Shown: positions 18,978-32,539, counted from the stretch's first letter. The stretch: 44,524 nucleotides of DNA from an uncultured Alteromonadaceae bacterium (GCA_913064725.1 CAJYAI010000019.1:1-44524), one strand, 5' to 3'. Translations and numbers: made by a program. The notes: generated by a model not told the origin, from the sequence alone.

Positions 18978-20642
18978 CTAACGTGCAGCGGCACGCTCAA
19001 TCTGCTTTGTGATGACGTATTGCTGCCCAAAGGATAAAAGGTTGTTGCACAGCCAATACAAGACTAACCCAGATGGAAACCACATCATTAGAAACGTAAA
19101 TGCAATCGGCATATACATCATGACTTTAGCTTGGATTGGATCCGGTGGAGCGGGGTTTAAGCGCTGCATCAACCACATGCTAATACCCATGAGTATGGGA
19201 AGGATGAAGTAAGGGTCCATAGCAGATAAATCGTCGATCCAGAGCATAAATGGCGCGTGGCGGAGTTCTACTGACTCTAGTAATACCCAATAAAGCGCAA
19301 TAAAAACGGGCATTTGAACCAGCATAGGTAAGCACCCACCCATGGGATTGATTTTCTCTTTTTTCCACAGCTCCATCATGGCCTGCTGTTGTTTTGCTTT
19401 GTCTTCGGCGTACTGATCGCGAATGCTTTGTATCTTTGGCTGCACCGTTCGCATTTTTGCCATTGACTTATAGCTAGCAGCGGATAGCTGAAAGAATACG
19501 AGCTTGATAATCAGGGTAAGAATAATGATTGATAAACCCCAGTTAATGACAAACTGTTGAATTAACGTCAGCAACCAAAATAATGGTTGCGCAAGCCACC
19601 ATAGCCAACCGTAGTCGATAACAAGATCGAGGTTTTCGGCTAATGTAGCCAAAATCACTTGGTCTTTAGGTCCGATGTAGAGTGTCTGAGAAATCGCTGC
19701 GGAATCGCCTGGTGATATCTCGGTTGCTGCGTTCTTGTAGCCAATGACGTTGTCACCGTTTCTAAGTCGGCTTGCAAAAAAGTCATGTGTAGCAGTTTGT
19801 GATGGGATCCAGGCTGAGACAAAATAATGCTGCAGGATAGCGACCCATCCAGCAGGAAGATTTTTGGAAAACGGTTCGTCGTCGAGGTCAGAAAACTTTA
19901 GCTTGGTATACCGCTGGTCCGGCTGAGTGAGAGCGCCACCAAGGTAGGGGCTTACTCCAAGACCGACACTACCGTCAGGCGCTTCCGTGTTATCGCGCTT
20001 AAGCTGTGCAAACGATGTCACCGACATCACCGAATTACTGTCATTTACGATATCGAAGGTAACGTCGACGTCGTAACGCTCATCATATGCGGTAAACAAT
20101 TTGTAAACACGCAAAGCAGAAGTTTGGTTACCTGCCCACGCTAGCGTGAGGGTTTTGCTACCGTCTGGATTGGTGCTTACCCCTTGGCTTACATACCGTG
20201 CCCGATTGTTGCTAGTGTCAATGCCGTCTCGGCCAATAAGGCCGCTTTGGGCCACGTAACGCCGCAACGCGTTATTTTCTAGGAGTCTAAAAGGTTGGTT
20301 GGGCGTGTCGATGCGGACAGGAAACTTAGGAAGAGACGCTGAAACAATGTCGCCGCCATTCGCTGTAATCACGAGTTCTAGCGCGTCAGTGTTTAGCGTA
20401 TACGAGTCGCCTTCGCTGATTGGCAGTGTGAGATCTTTTTGCGGGGTGCTAACGGATGGGATACCGCCGTCGAGGGCGGGTGCAGTGGTCGATGTGGATT
20501 GCGGGGCGGTCTGTTCAATGGCATCAGCGTAGAAAGCGGTTTGCTGTTTATTGATCTCATTTGAATACTGGTTCCATTCAATGAGCAACATCAGCGATAT
20601 AACAGCGCTGGTACTTATTAACACTAACCGTATTGGATCCAT
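18978..20642 (-). CDS. yidC: membrane protein insertase YidC
   Basis: Inserts and folds inner-membrane proteins with or without SecYEG. 554 aa. Residues 5-22 are the first membrane helix. A large periplasmic beta-sandwich domain follows to about residue 340. Five further helices carry the conserved WGLSIIILTLIIKLVFFQLSA, where the lysine stands at the core position usually occupied by the hydrophilic-groove Arg or Lys, and MGGCLPMLVQMPVFIALYWVL. A charged cytoplasmic coiled region (KMRTVQPKIQSIRDQYAEDKAKQQQ) lies between. The Ala/Pro/Ser linker at about 45-75 is variable in the family. Confidence 0.98.
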   Translation of the reverse strand: MDPIRLVLISTSAVISLMLLIEWNQYSNEINKQQTAFYADAIEQTAPQSTSTTAPALDGGIPSVSTPQKDLTLPISEGDSYTLNTDALELVITANGGDIVSASLPKFPVRIDTPNQPFRLLENNALRRYVAQSGLIGRDGIDTSNNRARYVSQGVSTNPDGSKTLTLAWAGNQTSALRVYKLFTAYDERYDVDVTFDIVNDSNSVMSVTSFAQLKRDNTEAPDGSVGLGVSPYLGGALTQPDQRYTKLKFSDLDDEPFSKNLPAGWVAILQHYFVSAWIPSQTATHDFFASRLRNGDNVIGYKNAATEISPGDSAAISQTLYIGPKDQVILATLAENLDLVIDYGWLWWLAQPLFWLLTLIQQFVINWGLSIIILTLIIKLVFFQLSAASYKSMAKMRTVQPKIQSIRDQYAEDKAKQQQAMMELWKKEKINPMGGCLPMLVQMPVFIALYWVLLESVELRHAPFMLWIDDLSAMDPYFILPILMGISMWLMQRLNPAPPDPIQAKVMMYMPIAFTFLMMWFPSGLVLYWLCNNLLSFGQQYVITKQIERAAAR

Positions 20643-20655
20643 TACTTCCTCAGTA

Positions 20656-20919
20656 TCAACGATCGTTTGATTTTAATGCGGTCACATTTTCTGGGACAGG
20701 ATCATAACCGCCGTCGGCCCACGGATGACAGCGCGAAATCCGTTTTATGGCGAGAACAGCACCTAAAACAGCTCCGTGTTGGTTTATGGCTGCGATAGCG
20801 TAGGCAGAACAACTGGGGTAATACCGGCAGCGACTGCCGATCAGTGGGCTAATACAGACCTGATAGAGTCGAATAGGCAGCGTTAAAGCGCGCCTGATTA
20901 ACGAACGAAGGTAAGCCAT
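20656..20919 (-). CDS. yidD: membrane protein insertion efficiency factor YidD
   Basis: Small membrane-associated protein helping YidC-dependent insertion. 87 aa. The family signature is intact: [30 protein letters not shown] with three conserved cysteines, then [12 protein letters not shown]. It starts three bases after the rnpA stop and precedes yidC by 13 bases, so the three are translated as a unit. Confidence 0.97.
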   Translation of the reverse strand: MAYLRSLIRRALTLPIRLYQVCISPLIGSRCRYYPSCSAYAIAAINQHGAVLGAVLAIKRISRCHPWADGGYDPVPENVTALKSNDR

Positions 20920-20922
20920 TTT

Positions 20923-21285
20923 CTACAGGCCTCGCGACGCGCGATCAAGTTTGCGCCAGATCCGGTCGAGGTCTCGCGTAAGCTCGTCATTGGATAATTC
21001 GCTGGCGCCCCGTCGTGCCATGAAGACTAAATCCATTGAGTTCGGTAAATGGTGATTTCGAAAATACTCTCTAACTAGGCGTTTCACGCGATTGCGTTGG
21101 CAGGCTAGCCGGATGTTTTTTTTTGCGACGATCACGCCTAATCTCGATGTATCACGTGCCGTAGATACGCTCAAAACTGTACCGGCAGAGGCGGAGGCGC
21201 GAAGAGTGGAGTTATCGAACACGCAGGAATAATCGCTGGCATTCAGGAGGCGCGAAGCCTTTGGAAACTGATGGGACATGTTCAT
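20923..21285 (-). CDS. rnpA: ribonuclease P protein component
   Basis: Protein subunit of RNase P, which removes 5' leaders from tRNA precursors. 120 aa. The RNR motif appears as RLACQRNRVKRLVREYFR. The N-terminal FPKASRLLNASDYSCVFDN and the central SRLGVIVAKKNIR are typical. It follows rpmH after 15 bases. A second Met at codon 3 is an alternative start. Confidence 0.97.
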   Translation of the reverse strand: MNMSHQFPKASRLLNASDYSCVFDNSTLRASASAGTVLSVSTARDTSRLGVIVAKKNIRLACQRNRVKRLVREYFRNHHLPNSMDLVFMARRGASELSNDELTRDLDRIWRKLDRASRGL

Positions 21286-21300
21286 GATGCCCCAGATCGC

Positions 21301-21435
21301 TTATGCCGATAAACGGAGACGGCCGCGAGCGCGTCGGCGGGCAAGGATCTTACGGCCGTTTTTTGTTGCCATGCGCGCGCGAAAGCCATGACTGCGCTTT
21401 CTCTTTAGTACGCTGGGTTGGAATGTACGCTTCAT
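21301..21435 (-). CDS. rpmH: 50S ribosomal protein L34
   Basis: 44 aa: [20 protein letters not shown] at the start, ending in the arginine-rich GRLRLSA. The reading frame is open for another 104 codons upstream, but that extension has no homology and reads through the promoter, so the start is placed at MKRTFQ. Highly expressed ribosomal gene heading the rpmH-rnpA-yidD-yidC-mnmE operon. Confidence 0.98.
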   Translation of the reverse strand: MKRTFQPSVLKRKRSHGFRARMATKNGRKILARRRARGRLRLSA

Positions 21436-21477
21436 CGTTTGGGCCTGCCGTTTGTTGCGCTGTTCTTGGGGGGCGAG

Positions 21478-21506
21478 ATTATAGGTAGCTACTCTACCGC
21501 TGGCAA
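21478..21506 (-). promoter_or_regulatory. rpmH: near-consensus sigma70 promoter of rpmH operon
   Basis: On the minus strand, TTGCCA (21501-21506) is separated by exactly 17 bases from TATAAT (21478-21483). The match is perfect in the -10 and one mismatch from TTGACA in the -35. The start of transcription would be about 35 bases before the rpmH ATG. The spacer contains the inverted repeat GGTAG-AGTAG-CTACC, which might be an operator. Confidence 0.75.
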
Positions 21507-21662
21507 TACTTATTACGCCGAAAAGCCAGCCCCACGCTTGGCATGTGTTTTTTTCATATTTTTTTGCTGTTAGTAACCACTCACTCGAACAGGGTTGCTT
21601 CGGACTGTATTTAACCTTTTTGACGACGCGGGACGAGGTTTTTACCACATAAAAAACATAGG

Positions 21663-21682
21663 TTATACATAAGTTATACACA
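21663..21682 (+). promoter_or_regulatory. two tandem DnaA boxes
   Basis: TTATACATA (one mismatch) at 21663-21671 and TTATACACA (exact match to TTATNCACA) at 21674-21682. Their starts are 11 bases apart, so about one helical turn, on the same strand. Confidence 0.65.
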
Positions 21683-21789
21683 CAAAAAATAAAATAATAC
21701 TTGACCTTTTTGTTTTTAAAAAAGCCAAAATAAAAATCATAAAGCATTGATTTTAATGAGATTTATTTTTGTTGAACTGGAGATAAATG

Positions 21790-21798
21790 TGTGGATAA
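21790..21798 (-). promoter_or_regulatory. consensus DnaA box
   Basis: TGTGGATAA, the reverse complement of the strongest DnaA box TTATCCACA. It lies 92 bases before the dnaA ATG, in the position expected for autorepression. Confidence 0.7.
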
Positions 21799-21890
21799 CT
21801 ATGTACACCCATGGCGTTTGGGCCGAAAGTTGAGCTAATAGCTCAGACTAAGCGGCAGGCGCATACTTAACCGCAGAGACTAATAACAAC

Positions 21891-23381
21891 ATGCAGCACA
21901 TAATTTCTTCAACGCCGGCTTCACGTTCCAACGCTACACGATGGGCCCGATGTCTAGAAATGTTAAAAAACGAAGTCCCGGTAGTTCAATTTAACACCTG
22001 GGTTCGGCCATTGTCTGTGGTAGAGGAGGCGGCAGCATTTACTCTGCGCGCTCCCAATCGTTTCATCAGAGATTTTGTTGAGGAAAAATACAGTAACCAA
22101 ATAAGCGCATGTTTAGCCGCAATCGACACAACACGCGATCCTGTACCAATTACCGTGATAACAGGCGTTGAGCAGGCATCACCGTTTTCTCGCATAACAC
22201 CAGATGTCGATCGGGCTGGGTCATCGGCGCATAGCGATACTCGCATCGACGGCCACGGTGATTCGGCCGTATCGTCAAGCAGTCCTCAGGCTCGAGCTCC
22301 GGTGGCGCCCGCGGCGGTGTCCCCAGCGGTTGTAGCTCCAGCGGTAATAGTGCCTTCCCACCAGCACAATCTCGTTGATGGTTACACGTTCTCCAATTTT
22401 GTTGAAGGTAAGAGCAACCAACTTGCTATGGCTGCTGCGCAACAGGTGTCAGAGAGCCCGGGTGATTCGTATAACCCGCTGTTTTTATACGGTGGTGTTG
22501 GTCTGGGTAAAACGCACCTAATGCACGCCGTCGGAAATGCGCTGCGACAAAGAAAACCCGATGCAAAAATAGTGTACCTCCACAGTGAGCGGTTTGTTGC
22601 TGACATGGTCAAAGCCTTACAACTGAACGCAATTAATGACTTCAAGCGTTTTTACCGGTCGGTTGATGCCCTGTTGATTGACGATATTCAGTTTTTCGCA
22701 AATAAAGACAGAAGTCAGGAGGAGTTTTTCCACACATTCAATGCGCTGCTGGAAGGTGGTCAGCAGATGATTCTCACCTGTGACCGCTATCCTAAGGAGA
22801 TCGACGGTGTGGAGGAGAGGCTAAAAAGCCGGTTTGGGTGGGGACTAACCGTCGCAGTCGAGCCGCCGGAATTAGAAACGCGTGTGGCGATTCTAATGAA
22901 AAAAGCAGAGCAATCTGGCATTGATATTTCACATGAGGCGGCGTTTTTTATCGCTCAGCGTGTGCGCTCCAATGTGAGAGAGCTCGAGGGTGCACTCAAA
23001 CGCGTCATTGCTAGTGCTAACTTTACTGGTAGGCCTTTTGATATAGAGCTCATAAAGGAGAGCCTTAAAGACTTGTTGGCACTGCAAGACAAACAAGTAT
23101 CGCTTGAAAACATCAAGCGGATTGTTGCGGAGTACTACAAGATCAAGTTGGCAGATCTACTGTCTAAGCGGCGAAATCGATCAATAGCTCGGCCGCGCCA
23201 GGTGGCAATGGCATTGTCCAAAGAGCTAACAAATCATAGCCTTCCTGAAATTGGCGATGCATTTGGGGGAAGAGATCACACGACAGTGCTGCACGCATGT
23301 CGTAAGATAGCGGAGTTGCGAGGATCAACGACGGACATTAGGGAAGATTATAAGAACTTACTGCGCTCGTTAACTACGTAA
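21891..23381 (+). CDS. dnaA: chromosomal replication initiator DnaA
   Basis: Opens the origin and loads DnaB. 496 aa, a little longer than the usual 450-470. Domain I (about 15-85) contains [25 protein letters not shown] long Ala/Pro/Ser-rich linker spans about 100-160. The AAA+ domain has Walker [11 protein letters not shown] (201-210) and Walker [10 protein letters not shown]. The C-terminal HTH carries the signature [15 protein letters not shown]. The start has only a poor ribosome binding site. First gene of the dnaA-dnaN-recF-gyrB group. Confidence 0.98.
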   Translation: MQHIISSTPASRSNATRWARCLEMLKNEVPVVQFNTWVRPLSVVEEAAAFTLRAPNRFIRDFVEEKYSNQISACLAAIDTTRDPVPITVITGVEQASPFSRITPDVDRAGSSAHSDTRIDGHGDSAVSSSSPQARAPVAPAAVSPAVVAPAVIVPSHQHNLVDGYTFSNFVEGKSNQLAMAAAQQVSESPGDSYNPLFLYGGVGLGKTHLMHAVGNALRQRKPDAKIVYLHSERFVADMVKALQLNAINDFKRFYRSVDALLIDDIQFFANKDRSQEEFFHTFNALLEGGQQMILTCDRYPKEIDGVEERLKSRFGWGLTVAVEPPELETRVAILMKKAEQSGIDISHEAAFFIAQRVRSNVRELEGALKRVIASANFTGRPFDIELIKESLKDLLALQDKQVSLENIKRIVAEYYKIKLADLLSKRRNRSIARPRQVAMALSKELTNHSLPEIGDAFGGRDHTTVLHACRKIAELRGSTTDIREDYKNLLRSLTT

Positions 23382-23418
23382 TGGGGGCGCTGTAGGTCGG
23401 ACAGGAGAGATCGTAAGG

Positions 23419-24534
23419 ATGAAGTTTTCGGTATCGCGGGATGCATTGATTAAGCCGTTAAACCTTGTTGCAGGGGTTGTTGAGCGACGGCAGACATTGC
23501 CAATTCTGTCCAATGTGTTGCTTAGCTTGGAAGGCAACCGCGTGTCGCTTACGGGGACTGATCTTGAGGTCGAGCTCGTGGGACGCGTCGAGGTGGTGAA
23601 TGAGGGGCCCGACGGTGATATTACTGTGCCAGCGCGAAAACTGGTTGATATTTGCAAAAGCCTCCCTGACGGCGTTGATATCGCATTTACTGTTGAAGAT
23701 GGAAAGGTAACAGTCAAAGCTGGGCGGAGCCGATTTACGCTGTCGACGTTGCCTGCGGTTGAATTTCCTACGGTCGAGGCTGGTGAGGGTGAGGTAGAGC
23801 TTGAGTTAGCAAAGGGCTTAGTTCGTCAAATGATTGAGCGGACTGGTTTTGCAATGGCGCAACAAGACGTGCGGTATTACCTAAACGGCATGTACCTTGA
23901 AATAAAGGATAGTCGCTTGCGGTTTGTCGCAACAGATGGGCATCGATTGGCGTTATGTACAGCACCTAGCTCGGTGAGCGCCGATGATCGGTCAGTTATT
24001 GTGCCGCGCAAAGGGATTTTAGAATTGGCTCGGCTGTTAGATGGCGACGGCTCGGTGACCCTGAGCATGGGATCTAATCACATCAGAGCAAGTACCGATC
24101 AGTTCACCTTCACATCAAAGCTGGTCGACGGCAAATTTCCCGAGTACGAGAGAGTACTGCCGAGGTCGCCTGATAAGTCAGTCACAGGTGATCGGGCCGA
24201 ATTGCGCCAGGCGTTTACTCGAACGGCTATCTTATCGAACGAGAAGTACCGCGGTGTAAGGCTGTCGCTCACACCGGGCTCTCTTGAGATAACTGCGAAT
24301 AATCCAGAGCAAGAACAAGCGGAAGAGATGGTGCCAGTGGACTATTCGGGCGAGGCCCTGGAGGTCGGTTTTAATGTCAGTTATCTCTTGGATGTAATGG
24401 GCGTTTTGTCCGGCTCAAAGGTGCGTGTATCTCTTTCAGACTCTGCAAGTTCTGCGCTGATTGAAGACGGCGACGCCAGTGATTCTGATGTAGGACCGGA
24501 AGCACTGTACGTCGTGATGCCGATGCGGCTATAG
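23419..24534 (+). CDS. dnaN: DNA polymerase III beta subunit (sliding clamp)
   Basis: Forms the processivity ring. 371 aa with three repeated clamp domains. MKFSVSRDALIKPLNLVAGVVERRQTLPILSNVLL is the typical start and the C-terminus ends YVVMPMRL, which forms the peptide-binding edge. AGGAGAGATCGTAAGG precedes the ATG. Thirty-seven bases after dnaA. Confidence 0.98.
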   Translation: MKFSVSRDALIKPLNLVAGVVERRQTLPILSNVLLSLEGNRVSLTGTDLEVELVGRVEVVNEGPDGDITVPARKLVDICKSLPDGVDIAFTVEDGKVTVKAGRSRFTLSTLPAVEFPTVEAGEGEVELELAKGLVRQMIERTGFAMAQQDVRYYLNGMYLEIKDSRLRFVATDGHRLALCTAPSSVSADDRSVIVPRKGILELARLLDGDGSVTLSMGSNHIRASTDQFTFTSKLVDGKFPEYERVLPRSPDKSVTGDRAELRQAFTRTAILSNEKYRGVRLSLTPGSLEITANNPEQEQAEEMVPVDYSGEALEVGFNVSYLLDVMGVLSGSKVRVSLSDSASSALIEDGDASDSDVGPEALYVVMPMRL

Positions 24535-24550
24535 GGTTATTTGCCGCGCC

Positions 24551-28094
<3,544 letters not shown>

Positions 28095-28100
28095 AACTCC

Positions 28101-28140
28101 GGGTGGCTGTTATTTTTCGCCGCCACCCTTTGGTTTTGTC
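28101..28140 (+). terminator. gyrB: intrinsic terminator of gyrB, inside the rmuC 3' end
   Basis: GGGTGGC (28101-28107) pairs with GCCACCC (28122-28128) across a 14-base loop and is followed by TTTGGTTTT. Only the + direction has a T-rich tail. Most of the element lies within the last codons of rmuC. Confidence 0.55.
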
Positions 28141-29480
28141 TTCGTTTCCTCCGACTTATCCGTCGCCAGCGAGAGATGGCTGGCGTCTGTTTGATCTGGC
28201 AAAACGTCTAAACCGTCTGGAAATGCCTTCGTCACGCGCGTCGAAAGAGATTGGAAACGATCGACCTTGCCGTGCAGTCCCTGCCGGCCCACCAAACTTT
28301 TGACCGTTTCGTTGTATCGCTTGGTCGTTTGCGATAGCGAGGCGCCAACGCCTTCCAAGCGCTCAGCAACAAGACATACCGCATTGAAGATATCACCGGC
28401 GCGATCGCTAATTTCCTGAGCCTCTGCATTGCTTCGCTCGACCATCCAAAGATTCGCCACGGTCCGTAAGATGGGCATGAGTGTGGTGTGTGACACCAAA
28501 ATGACGTTCTTACGGTACCCATAATTAAAGAGGTCTCGCTGGGTTCTCATAATCTCGATATACGCTGGTTCAACCGGCATAAACATCAATACAAAATCGG
28601 GGCTCTGTAAGCCGGCTAAATTTCCATAGTCCTTATCCGATAGTTGGTCGATGTGTCGTTTTACGGCATTTGCATGGGCGCTTAGATGTTGGGAGCGTGC
28701 TCCGTCGTCCTCTGCCGTAATAGCGCGCTCGTAATCCACAAGCGATACTTTACTGTCGATAACCACGTGTTTTTTCTGTGGTAAATAAATGACAAAGTCG
28801 GGGAGTAACCGCTGCCCATCGTCACCTTTAAACGCCTGCTGCGCCTCATAATGTTCACCACGGCGAAGTCCAGCCAGCTCGAGGGTGCGTTCGAGCTGGG
28901 TCTCACCCCAGTTACCGACCAGTTTTTTGTCACCTTTTAAGGCCTGAGTAAGATTGTTCGCTTCTGACGACATTTCCTGACCGACGTCATGAAGTTGCTT
29001 GATTTGGGTTTTAAGCGCTGCATTCTGACCCGTGAGATCGGTATGAACTTGGTTAACCCTGCTTTGAAATCCGTCGATCTTCTGCGATAAAGGCTTAAGT
29101 ATTTGATCGAGGGACTCTTGATTTCGCGTCGAAAGTGCTCGTTCGCCTTGACTGACAAGAGCCTGCGCTGTCTTTTCAAACTCGAGCCGAAGCATCTTCT
29201 TCGCGTCGTCTAACAGTGCAATTTTCTCGGCATGCTCAGTCTCTTTAGTCGCCAGCGTTGCCTTAAGCCCCTCTTCCCGCCCCGACGTCATGACTAACTG
29301 TTGATTTAAATCTGCGAGTTGCTGCCGTAATGTGCGAATTTCTTCGTGTGCAATGTCTGCTCTGATGAGGGCTTCGGCTACCGATTCTCGATAGCTGTGA
29401 TGTCGATGCCGAAGGTAACCGATGATTAAAGCCGACAGACCTATCAGTGTAAGCGCGACGATAAGGGGGGTGGAGAGCAC
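28110..29480 (-). CDS. rmuC: RmuC family protein
   Basis: Membrane-anchored predicted nuclease-like protein that limits inversions at short inverted repeats in E. coli; its exact activity is not settled. 456 aa. A GTG start gives one N-terminal membrane helix (residues 5-23). A long coiled coil follows (about 30-190). Then comes the RmuC domain: VGNWGETQLERTLELAGLRRG, DFVIYLPQKKHVVIDSKVSL and the QSPDFVLMFMPVEPAY segment. It lies 13 bases after glyS in the same orientation, so it is probably co-transcribed with glyQS. Confidence 0.94.
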   Translation of the reverse strand: MLSTPLIVALTLIGLSALIIGYLRHRHHSYRESVAEALIRADIAHEEIRTLRQQLADLNQQLVMTSGREEGLKATLATKETEHAEKIALLDDAKKMLRLEFEKTAQALVSQGERALSTRNQESLDQILKPLSQKIDGFQSRVNQVHTDLTGQNAALKTQIKQLHDVGQEMSSEANNLTQALKGDKKLVGNWGETQLERTLELAGLRRGEHYEAQQAFKGDDGQRLLPDFVIYLPQKKHVVIDSKVSLVDYERAITAEDDGARSQHLSAHANAVKRHIDQLSDKDYGNLAGLQSPDFVLMFMPVEPAYIEIMRTQRDLFNYGYRKNVILVSHTTLMPILRTVANLWMVERSNAEAQEISDRAGDIFNAVCLVAERLEGVGASLSQTTKRYNETVKSLVGRQGLHGKVDRFQSLSTRVTKAFPDGLDVLPDQTDASHLSLATDKSEETKTKPKGGGEK

Positions 29481-29493
29481 GCTCGACTAGACC

Positions 29494-31557
29494 TTAACGA
29501 GCCAGCACTGCAAGGTCGGCTACCTGTAGGAACTGACCCCGTAAATCCTTGAGCAGTGCTAGGCGGTTTAGACGCACTGCGGTGTTTTCCGCGTTCACCA
29601 ACACACTATCAAAAAACTGATCCACGTCGTCTCTAAGAGCTGACAGGTGGGCCAGCGCTTTAGCATAATCGCGCTCGGCTACAGCGCCGACTAGCGCCCT
29701 CTTACAATCGTCCAGAGACGCGTGTAAGGCAATTTCCGCCGGTGCATCGAAGTACGACGTATTTATCTCAGGTACTAGCTCATCCACTTTCGCTAGGATA
29801 TTAGCAACCCGCTTGTTGGCGGCCGCCAGAGCATCGGCAGCCTCGGAGCCGGCAAACTCAGCCACAGCGAGCGTACGAAGATCGATGTCGCCTAAACTTT
29901 CAGTCCCAACTGACGTGACACTGCGGAGTGTGTCGATTGAGATACCCTGCTCTTCATAGTGGGCAGGTAATCTATCTAGCAAATAGGCTTTTACTGTAGT
30001 AACGACGTCGGCGCTTAGCTGACCCGTAGCAAAGGATTGCGCTGCAATTGTTAGCACCGCATCAAGGCGTGCGTTTGGCGCAAAGGCCAGTAGGATTCGA
30101 ATCGCGGCCAGAGACGCCCGCCTCAATGCAAAGGGGTCCTTTGAGCCGGTAGGCGACTGACCGATCCCAAAGATGCCTACCAAGGTGTCCAATCGATCGG
30201 CCAATGCCAAGCTCGCTGACTCCGGTGTGGTTGGGAGCGTATCGCCCGAGAACTTTGGCCAATAATGCTGCTCGATAGCATCTGCGACCGCCTCAGCCTC
30301 GCCGTCATGAAGTGCGTAGTGGCGCCCGGCTATTCCCTGCAGCTCCGGAAACTCGCCGACCATATCTGACACAAGATCCGCCTTAACAAGGGCACCAGCA
30401 GCCTTAACGGTCTCCTCTGAGGCATTTAAATGTGCACACAGCGCTAGGGCAACGTGTGAGATCCGAGCCTGTTTATCTGCCAGGGTACCTAAATCACGTT
30501 GAAATAAGACACCATCGAGGCGCTCTGCTTTGTTCGCCAACGTTGTTTGTTTATCAACATTAAAGAAAAACGCGGCATCGGCTAACCGTGGGCGAATTAC
30601 TTTCTCGTTGCCATAAATCACCGACTGCGGATGACTACTTTGTATATTCGATACTGTGATAAAGGCCGGCACCAACTCTCCATCTGCGTTTTCAATGTGA
30701 AAATACTTTTGATGTTCTCGCATAGATGAGATTAAGGCTTGGCGAGGTACCTCTAAAAACGTTTCATCAAATGAGCCTCGCAATGCCACCGGCCACTCGA
30801 CAAGCCCCGCAACTTCGCTGAGCAAACCGTCGTCAATAACGACGCGCTCGTTGCTAGATGCCAAGGCCTCAACTTGTTCCTTGACCATGCGTTTACGCTC
30901 TTCGACTGAGGCAATAACAAACTGGTCTCGCAGCGTTTTTTCATAGGCATCTGCATGAGGAATTTCAACAGCGTCATCGCCGTGGAAGCGATGGCCGCGC
31001 GACACCCTGTCAGATTTCAAGCCAAACAGTGACACATCAAGAGAGCGTTCGTTACACAGCAGTACCAGCCATTGAACCGGGCGCAGAAATTCGTGTCGTT
31101 CCCGACCCCAGCGCATGCGTTTCGATACTGGAATTTGCGCCACAGCCTGGCTCACGATAGCGGGCAATACGTCAGAACACACCGCGCCAGTTGCTGTTTT
31201 GCTGACGCCCAGTCGATCGCCCTTCTCTGTTGGGATGGTCTGCAGGTCCTCTGGGTCCAACCCCTGCTTCTTGGCAAACCCTATAGCTGCCGGCGTCCAC
31301 TCACCATCCGCGGTCCTCGCTGCGGTGACAGGTGGCCCCAATACTTCTTCATGGCGGTCAGCGGCTCGTTCGGCCACATTCTGAATGACGACGGCTAGCC
31401 TGCGAGGTGTTGCCAGTACTCGAGCATCGCCCGCCGATAGGCCGTAATGTTGCAGGCCGCTTAGCATGGCACTGCCCAACGACCTCGCCATCGCTTCGTA
31501 TTCTCCAGCCGGCAGTTCCTCTGTTCCCAGTTCAAACAGCACAGTACTGGAAGTCAT
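29494..31557 (-). CDS. glyS: glycyl-tRNA synthetase beta subunit
   Basis: Partner of GlyQ in the bacterial alpha2beta2 glycyl-tRNA synthetase; provides tRNA recognition. 687 aa, usual length. The N-terminus [21 protein letters not shown] is characteristic, and [22 protein letters not shown] is the conserved central motif. The C-terminus has the anticodon-binding helical domain (RVANILAK ... [11 protein letters not shown]). The ATG overlaps the glyQ stop by four bases (ATGA), giving coupled translation. Confidence 0.98.
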   Translation of the reverse strand: MTSSTVLFELGTEELPAGEYEAMARSLGSAMLSGLQHYGLSAGDARVLATPRRLAVVIQNVAERAADRHEEVLGPPVTAARTADGEWTPAAIGFAKKQGLDPEDLQTIPTEKGDRLGVSKTATGAVCSDVLPAIVSQAVAQIPVSKRMRWGRERHEFLRPVQWLVLLCNERSLDVSLFGLKSDRVSRGHRFHGDDAVEIPHADAYEKTLRDQFVIASVEERKRMVKEQVEALASSNERVVIDDGLLSEVAGLVEWPVALRGSFDETFLEVPRQALISSMREHQKYFHIENADGELVPAFITVSNIQSSHPQSVIYGNEKVIRPRLADAAFFFNVDKQTTLANKAERLDGVLFQRDLGTLADKQARISHVALALCAHLNASEETVKAAGALVKADLVSDMVGEFPELQGIAGRHYALHDGEAEAVADAIEQHYWPKFSGDTLPTTPESASLALADRLDTLVGIFGIGQSPTGSKDPFALRRASLAAIRILLAFAPNARLDAVLTIAAQSFATGQLSADVVTTVKAYLLDRLPAHYEEQGISIDTLRSVTSVGTESLGDIDLRTLAVAEFAGSEAADALAAANKRVANILAKVDELVPEINTSYFDAPAEIALHASLDDCKRALVGAVAERDYAKALAHLSALRDDVDQFFDSVLVNAENTAVRLNRLALLKDLRGQFLQVADLAVLAR

Positions 31558-32492
31558 ACTTGCCCCTCCTCGGCTAATGCAGACAGGGCTGCTTTTGCCA
31601 GGTCGTCATCGGCTAGTGGGAAGCCGCGCTTCGCACGTGACAGGACATATCCTTTGGCAACTAGGCGAGCTAATGTCCTAACGCGGAGTATGTAGCGTTG
31701 ACGCTCAGTCACCCCAATGGCGTGGCGTGCATCTAGGAGATTGAAGGTATGCGATGCCTTCATAACAAACTCATAAGCCGGCAGCGGTAGCGCCAACTCA
31801 ACCAGTCTTTGTGCCTCTTTTTCATAGAAATCAAATGAGGCAAATAATTGGTCCGTATCGGCCTGCTGAAAGTTGAATGTCGACATCTCAACTTCGTTTT
31901 GGTGAAAGACATCACCATAGGTAATCGTACCGGTTGGCGTCTCTGACCAAACGAGGTCATAAACCGAGTCAACATCTTGAAGATACATGGCAAGGCGCTC
32001 TATGCCGTAGGTAATCTCACCCGTGACAGGCAGACATTCAAGCCCACCTGCTTGTTGAAAATAGGTGAACTGTGAGACTTCCATGCCGTTCAACCAGACC
32101 TCCCAGCCAAGACCCCACGCGCCGAGCGTCGGTGACTCCCAATTATCTTCCACAAATCTGATGTCGTGCTCTAAGGGATCTAAGCCGAGACGCCGTAAAC
32201 TAGCGAGATAGAGTTCCTGAAAATCCGCTGGTGATGGCTTCATCACCACTTGAAACTGGTAGTAATGCTGCAGGCGATTTGGATTTTCCCCATACCGTCC
32301 ATCCTGAGGGCGACGGCTTGGTTGAACGTAGGCGGCATTCCAGTTCTCAGGACCCAAGGCTTTTAAAAATGTAGCGGGATGGAAGGTGCCGGCACCCACT
32401 TCAAGGTCCAGCGGTTGTAAAATCACACAACCGTTTTCGCCCCAGAAGCGTTGCAGCTCCAGAATTAGCTCTTGGAAACTTAATGAACTCAC
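31554..32492 (-). CDS. glyQ: glycyl-tRNA synthetase alpha subunit
   Basis: Carries the class II catalytic core that activates glycine. 312 aa from the GTG at [22 protein letters not shown] lies eight bases upstream. An upstream open extension to 32759 lacks homology and crosses the divergent promoter region, so it is rejected. Motifs: [23 protein letters not shown], the near-invariant [25 protein letters not shown], and [19 protein letters not shown]. Confidence 0.97.
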   Translation of the reverse strand: MSSLSFQELILELQRFWGENGCVILQPLDLEVGAGTFHPATFLKALGPENWNAAYVQPSRRPQDGRYGENPNRLQHYYQFQVVMKPSPADFQELYLASLRRLGLDPLEHDIRFVEDNWESPTLGAWGLGWEVWLNGMEVSQFTYFQQAGGLECLPVTGEITYGIERLAMYLQDVDSVYDLVWSETPTGTITYGDVFHQNEVEMSTFNFQQADTDQLFASFDFYEKEAQRLVELALPLPAYEFVMKASHTFNLLDARHAIGVTERQRYILRVRTLARLVAKGYVLSRAKRGFPLADDDLAKAALSALAEEGQV

Positions 32493-32539
32493 TGCACTGT
32501 CCTGATATACCGATCGACGAAGTATACAGCGGCCAGCAC

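Larger units (their letters stand above)
21507..21890. promoter_or_regulatory. dnaA: AT-rich dnaA upstream region
   Basis: Gene-free interval between the divergent rpmH promoter and dnaA. It is very AT-rich from about 21640 to 21790. It contains two close DnaA boxes on the + strand and one on the minus strand (listed separately). In Pseudomonas this interval is the chromosomal origin. Here base skew argues for an origin at mnmG, so the region may instead serve dnaA autoregulation, or be a second DnaA-responsive unwinding element. No convincing -10/-35 pair for dnaA could be picked. Confidence 0.6.

Noticed and set aside
21436-21747. 104-codon upstream extension of rpmH
   Set aside because: It crosses the strong rpmH promoter and has no homology; L34 starts at MKRTFQ.
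21772-21800. TTGAAC-N17-ATAACT as dnaA promoter
   Set aside because: The -10 matches poorly; kept only as a vague possibility in the dnaA upstream entry.
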